A stretch of 64,000 nt of DNA, taken from Ananas comosus (lineage: Eukaryota > Streptophyta > Magnoliopsida > Poales > Bromeliaceae). The notes beneath the pieces are model-generated. The model was not told where the DNA came from and did not search any database. It worked only from the letters and a program-made list of their open reading frames with translations. Positions 12,135-25,542 of this stretch are shown here, one piece after another (the first letter of the stretch is position 1; each line of letters opens with the position of its first letter). The stretch is taken from assembly GCF_001540865.1 (NCBI RefSeq), contig NC_033623.1, positions 15,850,955 through 15,914,954 on the forward strand, written 5' to 3'. The translations under genes were made by a program, and so were the position numbers.

Positions 12135-13015
12135 CGAGTTCTTCGGTAATGGGTAATGGTGCCGGACCATTACAAACCATTAATGGTGAAATTACACCAT
12201 CAATAGTGTAAGGTTTCACCATCAACTGGTGTTGGTGAAATCGGTGTGGTGGGTCGTCGGCTCGGGTCGGCCGAAGGGAGGAAGTAGAAGCTTCGCCAGG
12301 CTGAGTCGGGGCGTCGGGGTGAGCGGTCGGCCTTCGTAGTCCGACGCGCGCTTCCTCGGGCAACTAGTAGGAACGCGCGCGGCGCTGCGGCGCCGTTCAC
12401 CCTCGCGGCAGGTGGTCAGGCTCGAGGTCGGCGCGGGCCCAGGTCGACAAGGAAGTAGAGCTTCCCCGCTTGAGCGGGGCGTCGGGGTGGAGGGTCCGGC
12501 TCCCGTGGCGAGCCCGGAAGTCGCGTGTGCGCCCCGTGCTCTTACAGGAAGATCAAAGAAGACAGAAGAAGTAAGAAGAGGAAAAAAAAGCTCAGCAGCA
12601 GGGGGTGAAAGAAGAAAGAAAAAGAAAAAAAAAATTACTACCCCTGCAGGAAAAGAGTAAGAAGAAGAGCCCGCCTGCGGTGCTCCGGCCTTACGCTTTT
12701 TTTATTCGGCGGGAAAAAAGAAAGAACGAGAGAACGAAGAGAGAGGAAAAAGGAAGAGAAGAAAGTAAATAGGGATTTTGAGTCAGTTTGCTGAAAAGCG
12801 GACCGAATCTGCAAAACAAAAGTGACCCGATTTGCAACCAAGCTTAAATAAGTTGAATTTTTTATGCAAAAAGACCTATAAAATGACTTAAATATACAAT
12901 ACAATAAAGTTTTTAAACATATAATACAATATACAAAAAAAAATATTACTAAGGTACAAGCAATGAGAGTATAATTAAGCTTATAAATAACAAATATTCA
13001 ATGAATATTTTCATA
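12135..13015. repeat. Indel-rich second copy of 10140-10980
   Basis: This segment repeats the right arm of the foldback and about 130 bp of its outside flank (through TATTACTAAGGTACAA and AAGCTTATAAATAACAA). It is peppered with 1-2 base insertions and deletions relative to 10140-10980. Because the flank is included, this is a duplication of the locus rather than a new transposition. The error style also fits uncorrected long-read sequence. Confidence 0.75.
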
Positions 13016-14546
13016 TTATATAAGTACAAAATTAATATAATTATTTAAACTTATTTATTTTTATTATTTATCAATATAACAGTAATTTATTCGCAATATA
13101 TGTATAATATTTAAATTGTATAAACAAAATTTTGTTTCACATAAAAAAAAGCACTTCTATAAATCTTGACATATTGCTCACTAATAATTATTAATATGTT
13201 AAATATATATATTAATATGAAAATTTAGGCCGATTGATACGCGTGTGCTAAAAATTGTACGTAAATTTATTAACACACACAATAATATTATAAAATAATT
13301 TTTTATGAGACCAAGAGCATTTACTTATATAGAAAATGCTTAAAATTATAGAACACTCTAGCCCCCAAAATATATATTATATAATATATATATATATTAT
13401 ATATATATATATATACTAATATATATATGAATATATCATTATATCATTAGTGCTACTTGAAAAAACTAATTACAATTTTACAGTTTTTTTTTTTCCGAAT
13501 ATAAAATCTAATAATTTTTTTTTAAAAAAAATTACGTTTTTAGGGGGGTAAAAAAAGAAAGTGCTTTTTCAGGAAGAAAACTATTTTCTAAAATAATTTT
13601 TTAAAAACCAAACATACCCTGAATAGGAAGATTTTCAATTTCTCATTCATTGCTGTGTTTCTTGTATATTGCAGTATTATATAATTTGTTCATAAGAATT
13701 TAGGGTCATGCAATATATAGACAATTAAGAAAGATGACTCGAATTTGAGCACTGTTACTTTTATTTTTAAATCAAAAAAGGCTATGTGATGTGAGATTTA
13801 CATGCAATTTCCTGTTTGGCCTTTTCTCAACCAAAGATAACTTTTGTATTTAAACTCGAAACTCTTGACTCCTATAATTTTGTACACCTTTTTCTTCTTT
13901 TTCCTATTTTATTACAGGGAAAATGATTTTGTACACCTCAATAGCACACTTTGGTAGGAGGGGGACAAGAAAAAAGATGTTAAACCTCAGCAAATAATAT
14001 GCATGAGCCAAAGAAAACAAGGAAACATTCTCATATATACCTCTACTTTGCCCAGCAACTAATACAACTAGCGAGAAGCAAACCTTAGTCAAAATTTACA
14101 TCATCATATCTGCTATATATGTATTGCATGGCTTCATTGTTGTTGTTGCTGCTGTTGTTGTAGACTTTATGGATATGATGCATGGATATATAGTCACTGT
14201 ACCATTCAGATGCTGTGAATCAGTCCCTGAAGTTTCCGAGTAAACACTTAAAATCCCTGAACAATCTCATATATCACTAGTTGATTCCTGGCCATTACAA
14301 AAGACCTAACCTTTTCCCTAGAATGGCCATTTTACCTCTTTTGTAAATGACTTCCTTCTTGTAGTGTAGTTAAAACAGGGTTAGAAAGGCCAATCTAAAG
14401 GAAAAAGTCATGTGTTCTCGGAGCCTTGTTGGCTAACGATGAAATTGCAATGTACGTGAAAGTTCAGGGACGAAAGCATTTAGAAGCTCATGGACTCGGA
14501 AATATTCTGATGGTACAAAGAATATCCAGACATTTTACCTTTATTT
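13016..14546. other. Non-coding stretch, AT-rich
   Basis: Contains a (TA)n microsatellite at about 13368-13432 and poly-A/T tracts. The last part (about 14100-14546) lies downstream of the kinase stop codon and probably includes its 3' untranslated region and terminator on the minus strand. Confidence 0.6.
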
Positions 14547-17385
14547 TTATTTCGGATTGCCCGCCTTCATGAGCACGAATCTCCTCCTTCCAACACTTTT
14601 CACATTCTCCATCAGCTTCTCAAGGTGAAGCATTCTCCTTCTCGCGGACTCTACGTAATTTTCCTGCTCACTCTGCTTCTCAATCTCGTCCCGAGGTGGA
14701 GAATTCTCTTCTAATGGCTCAACCTGCCCATCCAAGTCTTTATACTCCATCACCCGTTTTAAAGTTTCGATCACCTCGCTCATCTTCGGCCTATCTTTTG
14801 CATGCTTAAACAAGCATGTATCAGCCAGCTGGGCGATTTCCCGAGCAGCCCTTAAAGAGTACTTATTTTCAAGCCTGGGGTCGATGATCCTGGTGAAGCG
14901 GTTGCTGTCAAAGGGGTAATGCTTCACCCATTCTAGAAGCTTCTGCTCGTTTCTTGGCCGGTTTCTTTCCATCGAGCGACGGCCGGTCAGGATCTCGTAG
15001 AGTACGACGCCGAAGCTGAATACATCGCTCTTGACAGTGAGATGGCCGGTCTCGACATAGTCCGGAGCGGCATAACCGTACGTTCCCATTACCTGATTGA
15101 AATGAAAAGAGAAGAGCATGAGGAGAGAAGGCGGGAAAAGAGAAACTGAATGATTTGTTTTACCACGCGTGAGCATAATAGGGTGCATTAAGGGTAGGAA
15201 AAAAAAGAAGAAGAGTAATTAGTATCCCTGTAATTTCGTAGGAGAAGCACCGTTAACCGAACTTTACACTTGGATAAACAGAAGTTACGTTTCAACTTTC
15301 AATTTTACAATTCCGGAAACAGTAAAAATAGTATCATGAAAATCAATAACGGCTCTTCTGCTGAGTGAGAAGCAAAAGCATCAAATTATAGATTCTGATC
15401 CATTCAGCTTCTAGGTCAAGCTAAAGGCTCTGGATTTAATTGGTCATGAAATAGACAAATTCTGCTTTTTCAGTATAGAAGTTGCTTTAGAAACCAAGGA
15501 AAAGAGGTACCAGGCCATGCTACATAATCTGCTATATAATTACATGAAGACGTACCGCAGTGGATACATGAGTATTCCCTGCTGATGGTCCCTCCCTTGC
15601 TAGCCCAAAATCCGAGAGTTTCGGTCTAAACTCCTCATCCAACAGCACATTAGATGCTTTGAAATCACGATATATCACCTGCCAGATCATGAAATATCAA
15701 GGATCATTAGCAATGATGCCCTGAGAAACAAGAAACGGAGAGAAATAAACCGCATAATAGATAGAGTTGCATAATATTACGTACGTACGAAATGATCTGT
15801 TTTTCTGTTTCTTATTTAGGCTGATAGATCTAAACACAAAAAGACGCGAATTGAAAATTTTCTGGGTGGAAATCAAATATCAACTCAAAATTCTTGATGC
15901 GTTTAGCTAGTGAGTAAGACGACTGCACCTATTAATCAATAGAAAAAAGGTGAAACTTATCTATCGCAATTATACCTAGCCAGCCCAGGCAGAAGAATAG
16001 AACACTGCCCGCCCATTATAGGGGCTTTTACATAGACGTCCCTACGCATACAAGCGAATATGTGTAATAGACTAACGTTTCTATGGAACATGCATAAAAA
16101 TTCAGATTTTCCAAAGCAGGGGCATATAAAAATGTAAGTTATATAATTTTGTAGGGGTATATATCTAAATATCCCGAGTTCCCAAAAGCGAACCTGAACT
16201 TCCAATCCCTCGTGCAGATACGACAAACCTTCGGCAGCACCCAAGACTACCTGTAGTCTAGCATTCCATGGAAGGGGAGGATACGCTTTATTGAACAAAT
16301 GGTCGTCTAGAGTCTTATTGGGCATAAATTCATAAACCAGCAGCCTCTGGGCCCCTCTTTCGCCGTCGACAGCACAGTACCCGATAAGCTTAACGAGATT
16401 TGGGTGTTCGACAACGCCAAGAAATTGAACTTCTGCCAACCATTGTCTATGTCCCTGCAGAAGAGGACATCGTCAATAAAAGACAAGTAGGTCGCATCTC
16501 GCATGGGTTTGATTTCGACATCACAAACTCTTGCATCATAAGCCCTTGACCAGTACCACAGTAGCTTGAACCGAACGTAGCCTATCAGCATGACCCAAAA
16601 TACTCGAGTTCGATTTACCAATAAGAAAGCAATGCTTCAAAAAACACAAGTAGGCGAATACTCGGACCAATTATTTTTTTTTTTAAAAAAAAAAAGCGCA
16701 AACTCATAAAAGGAACTCAACATCCTCCTTCTATATAACACAAACCTTTACTTGTTTTCTTTTTTTTAAAAAAATTTTTCCTTGGATGGTAAGACAGACG
16801 CAGGGTGATTCCCTAATCTCATCTTTAATTTTCTCTAACTTAAAATACGTCTTAGAGAAACCAATCGAAACCTCAGTTTCTCGCTGCGAGTGTCAGCAAT
16901 TCACAATTACTCATACAGAGAATTGAATATGCACATAACAACACATGCACAAGAGAAGGACGCATATGAATAGTTAAGTATACCTGCTGGCCGTTCGGAT
17001 TGAGCTTCTTGACGGCGACGGCAATTTTATCAGCCTTTTCGTCCGAACTAGGCCGGATGAAGGCTTTGTAGACGGTCCCGAAGCCGCCCTCGCCGATCTT
17101 AACGAGGCTGCTGAAGTTGCTGGTGGCGTTCCTGAGCTCCCGGAAGCTAAACACCCTGAGATTGCCCGCCCGCTCCTCGTACAAGTCCGGAATGCTCCGC
17201 TGCGACGCGGCCGAGCCGGCGGACTTGCTCGTCGCCTCCTTCGGCGTGCCGGAGTCCTCGGACCGGCCTGTCTGCGCGGAGGAGACATTCGTCGAGCAGG
17301 CGGCGGGCGCCGACTTCCTCTGCTGCTGCTGCTGCTGCTGCCGCCGCCGCTTGTGCTTCTCCTTGAAGTAGTGCAGACACCCCAT
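14547..17385 (-). CDS. Receptor-like cytoplasmic kinase, RLCK-VII, PBL19/PCRK1-like
   Basis: Four exons on the minus strand (17385-16984, 16454-16194, 15678-15556, 15092-14547), all phase 0, encode 443 residues. The start [10 protein letters not shown] resembles PBL19/PCRK1 proteins and carries an MGC lipidation context. A polyglutamine run follows (residues 16-22), then a Ser-rich linker. Kinase landmarks are: glycine loop GEGGFG (98-103), catalytic Lys K126, helix-C Glu E142, YRDFKASN (D226, N231), DFG (D244) and [16 protein letters not shown] in the activation segment. The Tyr in place of His in HRD is normal for RLCK-VII. Members of this clade relay signals from pattern-recognition receptors at the plasma membrane during immunity. 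All catalytic residues are present, so the enzyme should be active. The orthologue cannot be fixed among PCRK1, PCRK2, PBL19 and PBL20. Confidence 0.93.
17321..17345. repeat. CAG/CTG repeat encoding polyglutamine
   Basis: Seven CTG units on the + strand read as glutamine codons in exon 1 of the kinase. The run lies between the basic N-terminus and the kinase domain and is likely to vary in length. Confidence 0.85.
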
Positions 17386-18318
17386 TTTTTAGCTCCCGGG
17401 GGTTGGCTTCATCGCAGCAAATTAACGGAGGTGGGAAAATGAAGTAGCCCAAAAACCCACAAGAGGAGGAGAAGGAAATAATATACGGGAAAGATCAAAA
17501 AAAAATAAAAGTAAAAGGGAAAAAGAAAGTGGGAGAGAAGTAAGTAACGCGACGCACTGGGGAGAAAACAAAACCAAATTGCCAAATTTGACGAGATAGA
17601 AAGAGCGAGAAAGAGAGAACCCCTCCGCGCGGTTGCGGTCAAATAAGACCGGCTGAGAACGCTAGGTCTAATCTGCAGCTTGTGCTGCTGCCTCCGCCCT
17701 TTTTATCTTCTTAATTTCCTCAACAAACGCGCTTTCAATATCATCAGATGTGCTTTCCAGTAGATCAAAATTTCTTTAAAAAGAGTGGAGTCTTTTCACT
17801 TGGCAGTCATTAGAGACTTTCTAAATGAGTGGCTTTTCACTATTTAAAAGAGGAGATTTGTTTTTGTTCTTTGTTTTTGTTTATTTTTTTTTGGAAAAAA
17901 AAAAAAACATATTCTGGTATTTACTTTTACTTTTTTCTTGTATTTAGACGGAGAAATGAGAGATAAAAAATAAAAGAAAATAAAATAATAGAATGGATGT
18001 GGTTTTGACAGAGGAGTTTGATTCGGAATAGGCAACCAATGCATGGCCATTTTCGTCTTCCGATTTTAATGAAGGATAAAAAAGGATAGGTAGCTAGGCA
18101 CATAAATTACAATAAATTGCTATGCTGTTGCGTGGACCATGTTCACCACGTCATCCATTTTGATCGGCTCACCGAATAATGACATGATGGTGAACCATGT
18201 TCACGCCATAAATGTTCCAGCAAAGGAGCGGCTCACGCTGCCGCATTTGATTTTTCTGGGCTAATCTCTAATGGTCGCCAAATGACTACCCAAATTCAGA
18301 AGCTTCTTTACTTTGGGA

Positions 18319-18355
<37 letters not shown>

Positions 18356-21025
18356 GTTTTTTCCCATTTTGGGACTCCCCCTGGATTAATCTAATTGGAT
18401 CTTGTTCAGAATAAAAATAAAATTTAAGCAGAGCTGCCGATTAAACACCCATCAATGCATATTTTTACTGAAGCCTTTTCAGGATTTTAAATGTTCATTT
18501 TAATTTATCATGCCGAAGAGAGTCTACGCAATGTTTGTGTTTTCCGGATTAAATAAATCCTTTTAGTTGCAGCAAATTTGTTGAAATGAGAGCACTGCAT
18601 ACAAAACCCCCAGTTACGATCTTAGAACGATGGAATCTGAGCCGTGTCACCTGCTATTTAATTTATTTTAGAATTTACGAGAGGACTTGCATATGATGTC
18701 CTAGGCTAAGTCTTCGTAGAAGATTAAGAAATGTATGATCCTTCATTGTTAAGGTCACGAGCTCCACATTATTGGGTGGCTACCCATTTTTTTATGAATG
18801 TCACCTAACATACATATTTTCTCTCGCTATGCGTGCCAAATTTATTTATGAATGTCACCTAACCTGCATTTTCTTACTGTTGGTGGAACGTTGTCGTCGA
18901 TCTCACTGTTGCGTTGTAACCATTTATGGTGGTTGATAGTTGATAGAAGAAGAGTCAGAAAAACCAAAAAAGAGGGTAATTTCTTTTGGACGGTGTGTGA
19001 AGCCTACAAGCAATGGTCATACCATTGCTCTCATTACATGTAAAACAAGTTATGTCCCTTTCGTGAAATAGATTGGAGTAAAATTCTGAAATAAAAAACA
19101 AAGATTACTTTGAACGGTGCGTGGGATCTGCCACCATGTAATTTCTTCTTCTATAAATCTCCTCTCCTGACGTAACGCGCGTGGACGACTCGGTCAAATA
19201 TCCATTAAGTAGTTGATTGGAGACTAGATTGGGGGTTCTGAATCGTCTAACCCTTTTCGCACGGCGAGTCTAGGAAATTTTAAGAATCTCGGCTTCCAGA
19301 TTGCCCACTTGCTTTTCATGCTACACAAGACCAATTAATAATAGCCATATTTGCCCTACAGTTAATTATAGATATAAATTTTGCACTTTTCTCGCTCTAT
19401 CTTTCACAAAAATTATTTTAAATTTCTAGTTAAAAAACATAGTATAATAATAATAATAACAATAAGGCTAAAGAAAGAATATGGGTTATCGACTGGTTTA
19501 GGTATAAATCTCACTCACATCTAGTAAGACTCTCGGCCGATAAATAGCCACATAACTCTGCCAAGGGTTATTAAGACTCCTAGAAGAGTGATGACGAATT
19601 ACACATCTAGCTTCTGAACGTCTGGTCAAAATAAAATCTTTAAATTAAGTATCCAGCATCTTAACAGTAGGTCATCAAACACAGTAACAGTAAGACCTAA
19701 ACTGGCCTTCAACGTCTCGGATTATCAATCTTAATCTCAGCAAACGAGTTGAAATAGCGGAATGAAGTGGGCTCAGTATTATTACCAGCCTCCGGAGCCA
19801 AAACTTAAAACTAATGGAGAAAACGAAAAAGAAATGTAAAATAAATAAATAATAGAGGCTGACTGGTCAATAACAACTGCTTCTGAATTGATTTATGTAC
19901 AAAAAGACAGTTGTTAGGTACGAGAAGGAGGCCTAACTTTAGTGTCTTAATTACTGGAATTATATGGAACCCAGTCAACACAACCCAGTTGAGTTTTGTG
20001 CGCCAAATAGTAAACACACACCCCCAAAAAATTAAACAGTTGAAGGATGCATAGGAGGGGGGAGGGGAAAAAATGGAAACCTAGTATGGAAAGTAAGTTT
20101 CTGACAACTCTCCTGACAAATTACTGATTAGAATCCACTAAATTGGTCCAGCTTTCATATGATAAACCTGATTTTTCGAAAGGGGCATTTTAAATTTCAA
20201 ATTAAAGATTCAAAAATTGCGGCATGCAACTAGATGGGGATTTTTGGCTACTCCAAATCCTTACATCATCAGAAAGAGTTTAGTCAACTCCATGTGGACC
20301 CGACTAGTTCAATTTAATCGATTAGCAAAAATGTTTGGTCAAACTTCACTGACCAATCTAGCAGGTCAAGGGTGGGCCATGGCTGGACCCAGAGTCTTTC
20401 CGGGTCTATGTCCGGCCCATTAGCAGCCGCAACACTTTGAGCAAACTTGTTGCTCTCCCAGGTCAAGTTCATTTTTTAGCTCTAATCTATGATGAGAACA
20501 AGCACCACACCATCTCTTAATCTCTCTTCAAAGAAACAGCCGAATACTGTGCCACGGGACCATGAATCACCCAACATTCACCTGAGTTAAACCCTGGAGT
20601 AGCACACTCACTTTGGAACAGTTTGATAACAAGTTGCAAAATCTAACCATACTCACCTACTGTTGTTCTAAGTACTAAAAGAAAGAGAGTCGGTAGATTC
20701 GAGTATATTTCATAAATGACGACTGATATCTCTAAATCTATCGTATTAGATGTATCTTTTACTCTTTATCAAGCCGAGCCAGTTTATCCAGAAGTAGCTT
20801 AAGCTGACAACAAAGAGAAAAGAGTCCAATCCATTCCACGGATACATAAGCAGCTTCAGTTAAGAGCCCGGTTATTGTTCAAAGAACATAGATAATTATA
20901 ATATGATCATACAAAGCAGGTCTCGGAAGAGGATAAATAACAAGCGTTGTGAACCATCAGTACCAGCAGCGAGAGAGAACATAGAAAGGCATTGAACTGA
21001 AAAAGAACAAACCGAAACACAAAAT
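17386..21025. other. Intergenic stretch between two minus-strand genes
   Basis: The first few hundred bases are the promoter and leader region of the kinase. There is a (TTA)n microsatellite at about 18319-18355. The rest is AT-rich with no protein-like frame on either strand. The final part before 21026 is presumably the 3' untranslated region of the chloroplast membrane protein gene. No transposon ends were recognised. Confidence 0.6.
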
Positions 21026-23606
21026 CTATGCAGTTGATTCTACTTCTGATTCGGTTTCAGCAGGTTCAGTCTCCACATTCTTCGCACGCCTCAACCGCGA
21101 GGAAACGTTGTCAATTGCAGAATTCAGCTGATTTATCTTATCATTAAGAGTTTGACGAGTTTTCTGCATCCGTAATCCACAACGACGTTTCAACAAGGGA
21201 TATTAGCAAATTGCGCGTACTAAATGGCTGGCAACAAACCAATAATAGGAAAAATTACTTTGCTCACCTCCAGACCTTCGTCATAATATAATGGTCGTTT
21301 GGCCTTCCTAAATCCATCTTCATTCTCATTCAGCACCGATTTCCTGATCTGCATCAATAAGAGAATTCCACTCAACACTAGAGACAACAAGGAAAATGTA
21401 AGTTCAACAATTATTTGCACATAATATCGACATCCATGCAACTTCAAATGTAATCAGCCAAGCAAACTGCTCCATTCCTTTGCTTTAAAAGAGGCTTAAA
21501 GAATAAAGGGCTTTTATTTGTCAATCTCTCATCTTGGTTCATCATGATCAACATTATCAAATGATTTTCCTTATCAATCATGGAAAGCTATAGCATCAAG
21601 AACTGAAACTAAATTGGTGCAGTAGGAAAATCAGTCAGCTAATAGGCAAATCAAACAAATATCTTTTGCTGGTTAGCTATGCAAGAAACCAGCGCAAAAA
21701 TAAATAAAAGAAAGCTTACGGTTTAGCCTTTAGGGGTTCATATTAAAGGAATTGAAAGTTCAACTAAGCCTTCAGTATTTCAAGATGCTGCAACTATATA
21801 TCTCAACTATTTTATTTTTTTTGTACTACTTACAAAGCATATAAAAACTTTAACCGCAAGATGTACCGCCATAGAAATGCTAGCATTCTTATAAAGCAGG
21901 TCAGTTTCAGTAGGTAGGTTTATACCTGTGGAGCAAAGACATATGCCAATGTACCAAAGACAGCTCCTCCTAGAAGGAAACCGGCAACAAAATCACCACC
22001 TCCACCTCTAGAACCATCGCTGCATGAGCAAATTCAAATATAATCTATTCTAGTATTTACTAGAAAACAGTCGAAGGGAATATTCCAAATTTTTAGCAAC
22101 AGCACTGTAAGTATTAAAAAATCAGAACAGCAGTATGTGTAAACAGGGCAATTTATTCGTGGCCCAGCCAACGTAGTTCAACTCTATGTCTGTGTCAATT
22201 TGGGCCGTAATGGAAGTTTGGTCAAATAACCCATCTGGATAACACATTTTTCAGCGTGAATCAGAACAGAAAGGGGACAGTGGAAAAAGTACTAATCACT
22301 TTCTCCTTTCTTTATCCTCGTCCCTCGAGAAGCAGGATACTAACGAATAAAGGCCTTCATCACCAACTCAAACCAATTCAATTAAGGAAATAAAGTACGT
22401 CTCTCAATAATATTGGAATGTTAAAGTGTAATAAAGATTGCAACTGCAATAAAGATTGTGACAGCATATAAAGTAGTTCGTGGTTTACACCATGTTAACA
22501 AGATGAAAATCTGATATTATAAAGTAGACACATAATGAAGTCTGCCATTCTCTCGAAGTTTTAAAAAATTAGAAGAAAACATATAATTTGCTAAGTAATT
22601 TTAATTTTAGAATAACAGAAACATGTCATTTAGGAAAAGACTGCATATCACTGTTGTATGCCCATAATAGACTAGTCTTCTCTAACCAGAGAGAGGGAAG
22701 AAAAAAAAAAATCATAAAATTGGCAAATATTTACTACCTAAACTCAGCACGGACGGATACATTCCTGCGATGATTTGATTTTGTCAAGCTCTGACTTATT
22801 GCTAATTGAGACCTGTGGCTGCTCAATAACTTCAGCTTGTTGGACTGAGGAAATGTCTTGATAGAAGTTCCACCTTAAAACACAAAAAGAACTTAAGAGA
22901 ATATAAACATTATCTAACGAGACAAATACAGAAGATTTTACAATATGACTGATTGCGAAGGCGCCAAAAAGTACAATATACATTTCTATTTCGACATGAA
23001 GCACAGAAAACAACAATTAAGACTTACGAGCTTCAATATGGTTAATTCTGTCTACAACAATTGAGACTTAAGAGCTTCATATTTGTTTATTGAATCATCT
23101 ATAAATGCATTTTGGTGATATAATAGCCGTATCCTGGAATCCTTCTTACTATATGAATTGCAAGCATTATATTAATGGTTATAGAGTTTATAGATGCAAT
23201 TCATGAAAATTTGTAGCTAATCCATGAATCCAGCGAGTTCGAGCGCGGAACTGAAACTAATTAATAACAACGAAAATCCCAAATAAATAAACAAATAAAA
23301 GAGGGAGTAAAGGGAATTAGAAGGATTATAAACCGAGCCAGATTCTCAAATGAAACAAGGGGAGATCTAAAATTAGAGTTTGGCGATTCTCCCAGATTAC
23401 CAAATTGCATAAGGGAAGCATCAAACAAAGATTTGGTGATTGTTCCGACTCCAAATTCGAGAAAGGGCAGAACACATGATCGAGAAGGGAAACCCTAATC
23501 ACTGAATCGCAGAGCCTAGTAACGAGGAGAACACCATGAAAGCAATGGAGGAGAGGAAGAAGGGGAGCTCACCGTAGAGGGAATGCGTAGTTGAAGAGGT
23601 CGCCAT
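21026..23606 (-). CDS. Small chloroplast inner-envelope-type membrane protein (At1g42960-like)
   Basis: Five exons on the minus strand (23606-23573, 22873-22738, 22019-21926, 21348-21268, 21163-21026) join in frame to 160 residues with GT-AG introns throughout. The first 55 or so residues are Ser/Thr/basic-rich, typical of a plastid transit peptide. A Gly-rich SDGSRGGGG segment is followed by one membrane span, about residues 67-86 (FVAGFLLGGAVFGTLAYVFA). The conserved tail has PLYYDEGLE and an amphipathic helix with QLNSAIDNVSSRLRR. This matches the small plant family typified by Arabidopsis At1g42960, reported at the chloroplast inner envelope, with no defined biochemical role. The short first exon of 34 coding bases is placed by its GT donor and its match to the downstream phase. 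Confidence 0.82.
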
Positions 23607-24140
23607 GGTCGTCGCGAGATCACAAAGACGAGGGAGGCGGAGGGGGAGTTTAAACAAGAAGAAGAAGCCCTGTCACCTATGGAGGGTTACCTTGGTGCTC
23701 CTCTCTTTTCCGAAATTGCCCTCAGCGTTTCACTCCGATACAAGCGTAAAAAGTGGGGATTTTGCAAAAATGATAGGGTCGGATAGGGAATGCGAAATAG
23801 CGAACGCGAGGAGCTCGTTTGGGGACTCCGCCCGTCGTACGGAATCGTGCGGGAACATTTAATCTCCGCCGTTCGTTCTTACATCGTACAGCTGGAGATT
23901 ACGTAACGCATTTTTCTTTAAAAAAAATTAAAAAAGGAATTAAAAAAAACTCTTAATGGGCTGACCAGATGGACTGGGCCTACGCGGCCCATTATCTCCC
24001 AATGGATTGGGCCTTTGCGGAAACTACATGAGAAGAGAGAAATTAATTAAATATTAAGCAGTTCACTAGTCACCACCCCTCCTCCTTTACCAACGAGTTT
24101 TCTATATATATATAAAAACCAAGTTTTCTATAAAAAGAAG
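23607..24140. promoter_or_regulatory. Divergent promoter between the chloroplast protein and BOU
   Basis: About 500 bases separate the minus-strand start at 23606 from the probable BOU transcription start. Between 23957 and 24015 there are four site II-type motifs (TGGGCT, TGGGCC, GGCCCA, TGGGCC), typical of TCP-driven housekeeping and organelle-protein genes. A TATATATATAAAA box at about 24103-24116 faces BOU. Both flanking genes encode organelle membrane proteins. Confidence 0.6.
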
Positions 24141-24317
24141 TGGATCCATTCGTTCATGAGTTCATAAACCATAATAATATAGTATATATTTTACACAAAT
24201 TCAAGCGATTCTTATTCTTATTTAAGCGATTCTTTTTTCTCTCTTTTTTTTTTTCGAACAGTGATTTGGAATTGTTATTACCTTCCAAATTCACCACAGC
24301 TCATAGGAAGGAGAATA

Positions 24318-25542
24318 ATGGGTTCTACTAAAAAGGTAAAGTGTTCTCTTTCTCCGCCGCTCTTAATTGCTATATAACTATGCTGATTCCCCCTTTTCGT
24401 TTTGTGTTGAATGGAATGAATCTCGGGTTCTCCAGGATTTGCTTTTATGATCCAAACTACTGAGTGAATCATGAATAGGAATGTGTTGAATGGAATGAAT
24501 CTCGGGTTCTCCAGGATTTGCTTTTATGATCCAAACTACTGAGTGAATCATGAATAGGAATGATTCCAGATGTGAATATTCGAGGCAAATTATACTTTTA
24601 GCATCATCCCGGTCCCCAATTTGATGTGTCAAGTACCGTTGCTTGTTCATAAATAATGCAAATTTTTTTTAAGTTTGTAGTTGATTTTAGATGCCCCATG
24701 GAATACAAACTCAAGGATTTTTCTGGAATTAATCATCTTTTGTTTTTTCGTATCTGTGCCATGTCTGTAATTAGCATAACTTGTAATTTGAGTAGTCGTT
24801 TGCGTAAAAAGAAAAAAAAAAAAAAAAAGTAGTTGTTAGTCAACTTGGTCTTCTATCATCCTACGAATTTCGGGCCCGAAATAGCCAAAAAAATTCGAAC
24901 TGTTATATTTACAGATGTTTACAATCACAAACAGCGGTTTGTTCTTATTTATAGGTAGTTTTTGTTTCAAATTTTGCTTAATTTGGCTTAATTTCATCAT
25001 GTTCGTCGAAATGTTACTTCATTCAAGGAAAGCTGAACAAATCAGAGTACATTATAGTAACATATGTTTAATTTTTCTTGATTCTCTTATAAAATTTTGC
25101 TTTTTTAAGAGGTCTTATTAAAGGCTCTTGTATCCACAACTCGAAATTCCTTGCCAAGCTACATGAAAATCCAAAATTTTCATACATCTTACAAGACAAT
25201 CTTTTTGCTTGTAAATTTCTTATTAAAAACAAATTCCAGAAGAAGGCATAGGGCTATGCTCATCCTCTGTGAAATGAGCTTCTACAGCAATTTAGCCTTG
25301 ATGCTATTTCTGTGCTAAAGGCTCAATTTGCCTCTCGCAATATTACCTAGACCTAGTATTCTGATTGCCATGAACACTTGTATGTACAGACCTCTCGGAT
25401 AGTTAGTAGTATGGGTAATTTTGATTAGTTAGTTTAGTTTCGTTGGCGACTCATTGTGAAAACTATCTGCACAATTAATTGGAATGTTTGTTCGGTTTAA
25501 CGCCTGCGAAAGCTAACTTTCTCATGATTTTTCAAATGACAG
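24318..25542 (+). other. BOU leader: possible upstream exon and leader intron
   Basis: The main BOU start codon at 25543 is immediately preceded by an acceptor (TGACAG), so the leader must contain an intron. The best donor is AAAAAG|GTAAAG at 24335/24336. An ATG at 24318 lies 18 bases before that donor. If it is used, it joins in frame with the main ATG and adds MGSTKK to the protein. The first exon would start near 24140, just after the TATA box. Confidence 0.5.
24403..24560. repeat. Perfect 79-bp tandem duplication in the BOU leader intron
   Basis: Two apparently identical 79-base copies (24403-24481 and 24482-24560), starting TGTGTTGAATGG. Identity of both copies points to a recent event or to an assembly duplication. 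Confidence 0.92.

Noticed and set aside
11568..12363. Minus-strand frames of 200 and 220 codons, the longest in the repeat nest
   Set aside because: GC-rich DNA lacks stop codons by chance. The two frames overlap, are Arg/Ala/Pro/Ser-rich without motifs, and cross an inverted-repeat border and an indel-rich patch.
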